A stretch of 64,000 bases of DNA. It comes from Pseudohongiella acticola. Lineage in GTDB: Bacteria; Pseudomonadota; Gammaproteobacteria; Pseudomonadales; Pseudohongiellaceae. The position numbers and the translations under genes were made by a program. Position 1 is the stretch's first letter. Each line of letters opens with the position of its first letter. Below are positions 61,678 through 64,000 of the stretch, piece after piece. The notes below the pieces were generated by a model, which was not told the origin of the DNA, made no database searches, and saw only the letters and a program-made list of their open reading frames with translations. Location: positions 558,001 through 622,000 of the forward strand of contig NZ_MASR01000001.1 of assembly GCF_001758195.1 (NCBI RefSeq), read 5' to 3'.

Positions 61678-63945
61678 TTATAAGTTGGCGAAGGCCTCCA
61701 GCACAATAGCCGGCGTCAGCAATTGCGGCAGGATAACGGGTTCTGCCGCCGGATCGCCAGGATACAGGATGTACAGTGGAACGCTGGGACGATTGAATTC
61801 ATCCAGGACCCGGCTGATTTCCGGGTCCTGGTTGGTCCAGTCGCCCTTCATGTAGGTAATTCCGTTGTCACGCATGCCCTGCTGTACCCGCTGTGTGCTC
61901 AATGTGGTCTGCTCATTGGCAAGGCAGGTGATACACCAGGCCGCCGTCATGTTGACCAGAACCGGCGTGCCGTTGTTGCGTAATTCAGTCACCCGTGAGG
62001 AGGCAAAGGGTTCAAAATCAGCCTCGTAGTCATTGCCACTCATGTCCACGCCCGAATCAGGATTGCCCAGACGTGGTTCCAGCATTGGCATTCGCAGCAC
62101 GGACAGTGCGCCGATAATCAGTACCAGGCTGACCACTATGTTGGCCCGTCGCCAACCTTCAGATGATCCACTGCCTTTCTGCAGCAACCACAAGGCCAGC
62201 GCCATCAGCAGTGCCGCAGAGGCCACCGCCACCATGCCATTAACCCCGACCTGAATGCCCAGTACCCACAACAGCCAGAGCGCTGCCGCATACATCGGGA
62301 ACGCCATGAACTCCTTGAATGTCACCATCCACGGACCCGGCTTGGGCATGTGTTTCATCAACGCCGGGCTGAACGACAGAATCAGGAATGGCAGCGCCAT
62401 GCCCAGGCCCAGTGCCGCGAATACAACCATCGCCACCAGCCAGGACTGTGATAATGCAAAACCCAGCGCCGCCCCCATAAACGGTGCCGTGCAGGGACTG
62501 GCAACGACCGTGGCCAGCACCCCGGTGAAAAAGGACGATTTATAACCCTTGGATGTGGTCAGGCTGCCGCCCACGCCCATCAGACGCGTGCCGAACTCGT
62601 AGACACCTGACAGGCTCAGGCCCATGACAAAGAACAGGAACACCAGCATCGCTACAAACCAGGGGGTTTGCAGCTGAAACGCCCAGCCGACGGCCTGGCC
62701 ACCGGCCCTCAGTGCCAGCAGCACGGACGCCAGACCCATGAAAGTCAGCATGATGCCTGCGGTGTAAAAAACTCCGTGCATCCTGATCTGCCCTTTGTCG
62801 GCGCCACCTTTGGACGTCAGGTTAAGGGCCTTCAGTGACAGCACCGGAAACACGCAAGGCATCAGATTCAGAATCAGGCCGCCCAGCAAGGCAAAGAGAA
62901 TAATGGTCAACAGGTTCTGCTCACCACCGGTGGCGATAGCCTGAGGCCCCGAACCTGACTGCTCTGCTGCCACAGCCGCAACAGCAGCCAGACTTTCAAC
63001 ATCAGCGGCAGCGGCGCTGATGTCATAACCGGTAACCTGGCCATCGGCGCTCTGAACCGCCAGCAGTCCCTCGACACGCTCCAGGTCCTGCAGCATTCGG
63101 CGCGGCTGACCATGGGTAATCTGGGCTATGCCCGGGTAGATGGTGACGTCGCGCAAGGGGCCCGGATCCAGCACACGGCGTTGCTCGGGGAAAAACCAGA
63201 CCTCTTCGGCATCGGCAAATGCGTTCTCGTTGGAAGCAAACGAAAAGCTGATTCGGTCTCCGGCTACTGCAAACTGGCCGTCCAGCGCGTGATCCTGCAC
63301 TGGCCAGCTGTCGCGTGCAGCTGTAAACGCGTCCGCCCACTGGGCATTAGGCTCCAAAGTACCCGCCGACACCGGCACAGTCAGATTGACCTCTGCATCC
63401 TCAATCAGACAGATAAGATCACAGACCTGCCACTCAACATGGGCGGTCATGGCAAATTCGCTGCCTTGATAATCTGCAGGCACCTCAACCGGGACCATTA
63501 GCAGCACTTGCCCTTTATAGGAGAATGTCACCAGGTCACTGCCGGGAAATGGCAGCCAGGTAGGCACAGGCCACTGAATGTCGCCTGCCCGCGCACCTTC
63601 GGGCAAGTTCCAGCTACGAATAAAGGTCGCGTCGCCGCTGTCGCCAGGCCATTTTGAGTAGGTATGCCAGCCTTCTGTGGGATCCAGCCGGATTGCCGTC
63701 CACAGGGTTTCACCGGGGACCGCATTCTGTGACTCAGCGATCAGCTCGACATCAATCTCATCACCCTGATAGACACCGTTCACATACTGGGGGGCATCAC
63801 TTTCACTGCGACCACTTTCCTGCGCGCGCACAGCACCGGCGGCCAGCACAGTCGCCACCGCCAGCAACAGTGCCAGCAGCAACGGCAAACCCTGCCCTGC
63901 TTCCGTAACTGAACGATGTCGTAGCCAGTGAACCGTATGCACCAT
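61678..63945 (-). CDS. DsbD-like thiol:disulfide reductase (ScsB type)
   Basis: A 755-residue three-part protein: a signal peptide, an N-terminal DsbD-alpha-like periplasmic domain (about 40-260; WHTYSKWPGDSGDATFIRSW and HVEWQVCDLICLIEDAEVNL), an eight-helix central domain with the two redox cysteines in LNLMPCVFPVLSLKALNL and VVASPCTAPFMGAAL, and a C-terminal thioredoxin-like domain with AAWCITCLANEQTTL. Electrons pass from cytoplasmic thioredoxin to periplasmic partners. A GGAGAG site precedes the ATG. The N-terminal pair of cysteines differs from E. coli DsbD, so the partner may be another protein. Confidence 0.92.
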   Translation of the reverse strand: MVHTVHWLRHRSVTEAGQGLPLLLALLLAVATVLAAGAVRAQESGRSESDAPQYVNGVYQGDEIDVELIAESQNAVPGETLWTAIRLDPTEGWHTYSKWPGDSGDATFIRSWNLPEGARAGDIQWPVPTWLPFPGSDLVTFSYKGQVLLMVPVEVPADYQGSEFAMTAHVEWQVCDLICLIEDAEVNLTVPVSAGTLEPNAQWADAFTAARDSWPVQDHALDGQFAVAGDRISFSFASNENAFADAEEVWFFPEQRRVLDPGPLRDVTIYPGIAQITHGQPRRMLQDLERVEGLLAVQSADGQVTGYDISAAAADVESLAAVAAVAAEQSGSGPQAIATGGEQNLLTIILFALLGGLILNLMPCVFPVLSLKALNLTSKGGADKGQIRMHGVFYTAGIMLTFMGLASVLLALRAGGQAVGWAFQLQTPWFVAMLVFLFFVMGLSLSGVYEFGTRLMGVGGSLTTSKGYKSSFFTGVLATVVASPCTAPFMGAALGFALSQSWLVAMVVFAALGLGMALPFLILSFSPALMKHMPKPGPWMVTFKEFMAFPMYAAALWLLWVLGIQVGVNGMVAVASAALLMALALWLLQKGSGSSEGWRRANIVVSLVLIIGALSVLRMPMLEPRLGNPDSGVDMSGNDYEADFEPFASSRVTELRNNGTPVLVNMTAAWCITCLANEQTTLSTQRVQQGMRDNGITYMKGDWTNQDPEISRVLDEFNRPSVPLYILYPGDPAAEPVILPQLLTPAIVLEAFANL

Positions 63946-64000
63946 GTGAACTCTCCGAACGGGTGATGATTTTTTTAGTGTTTTCAGTTTGTTGTTGCCC

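Overview
The window is ordinary chromosome of a marine-type gammaproteobacterium. The evidence is the gene order alaS-lysC-csrA-tRNA-Ser, the acnD-prpF form of the methylcitrate cycle under a GntR regulator, a complete SUF operon, CioAB-type cytochrome bd oxidase, YbiT, PpnN, and several large TonB-dependent receptors and exported hydrolases. The genus cannot be fixed from sequence alone; a Cellvibrionales- or Pseudohongiella-like background is a guess from gene content. There is no prophage, CRISPR array, intact insertion sequence or plasmid function.

Layout. 0-7.3 kb: a small TIGR02647 protein, then the propionate (2-methylcitrate) operon read leftward as gntR-prpB-prpC-acnD-prpF, with a palindromic operator candidate upstream. 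7.5-11.6 kb: exported alpha/beta hydrolase, an M28-like protein lacking the usual acidic pair, enoyl-CoA hydratase-like protein, DUF503 and an exported RidA. 11.8-16.9 kb: YihY, CioA, CioB, YbiT and dodecin. 17-25.7 kb: HMCES/YedK protein, gamma-glutamyltransferase lipoprotein, exported double VOC protein, a TonB receptor with a Fur box, ACR3 transporter, exported rhodanese, small membrane protein. 25.8-30.9 kb: exported phosphodiesterase coupled to a 1073-residue TonB receptor, and a small exported protein. 31-38.1 kb: YbiO-like MscS channel, a possible 64-residue linker ORF and a two-helix K+ channel; an EAL-domain relic; an operon of VOC protein, isochorismatase-like protein (nucleophile Cys replaced by Ser), small lipoprotein, membrane protein and diguanylate cyclase. 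38.1-38.7 kb: IS3 transposase relic and tRNA-Arg. 38.9-40.6 kb: three coupled Sel1-repeat proteins. 40.7-47.0 kb: sufBCDSA-sufT-sufE (leftward). 47.2-55.1 kb: PpnN, DUF2750 protein, 3-hydroxyacyl-CoA dehydrogenase, two unknown exported proteins, DUF6351 lipoprotein, and a periplasmic TonB-C-domain protein behind a sigma-54-like promoter. 55.4-64 kb: 194-bp tRNA-linked repeats, tRNA-Ser, csrA, lysC, alaS, an AI-2E family permease and a DsbD-like reductase.

The most unusual signals are not protein families. (1) A 194-bp unit is tandemly repeated after tRNA-Ser; each copy carries the last 19 nt of the tRNA as a direct copy and a degraded T-arm/acceptor copy in inverted orientation, which recalls the E. 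coli tyrT/rtT repeats. (2) Short degenerate tandem repeats sit in several 5' leaders: seven 13-nt units before sufB, four 18-nt units before the gene at 50487 whose last unit contains that gene's own ribosome-binding site and start codon, and two-copy repeats before yihY and ybiT. (3) There are small relics of an EAL domain and of an IS3 transposase. All function statements rest on reading motifs by eye; no database search was run.
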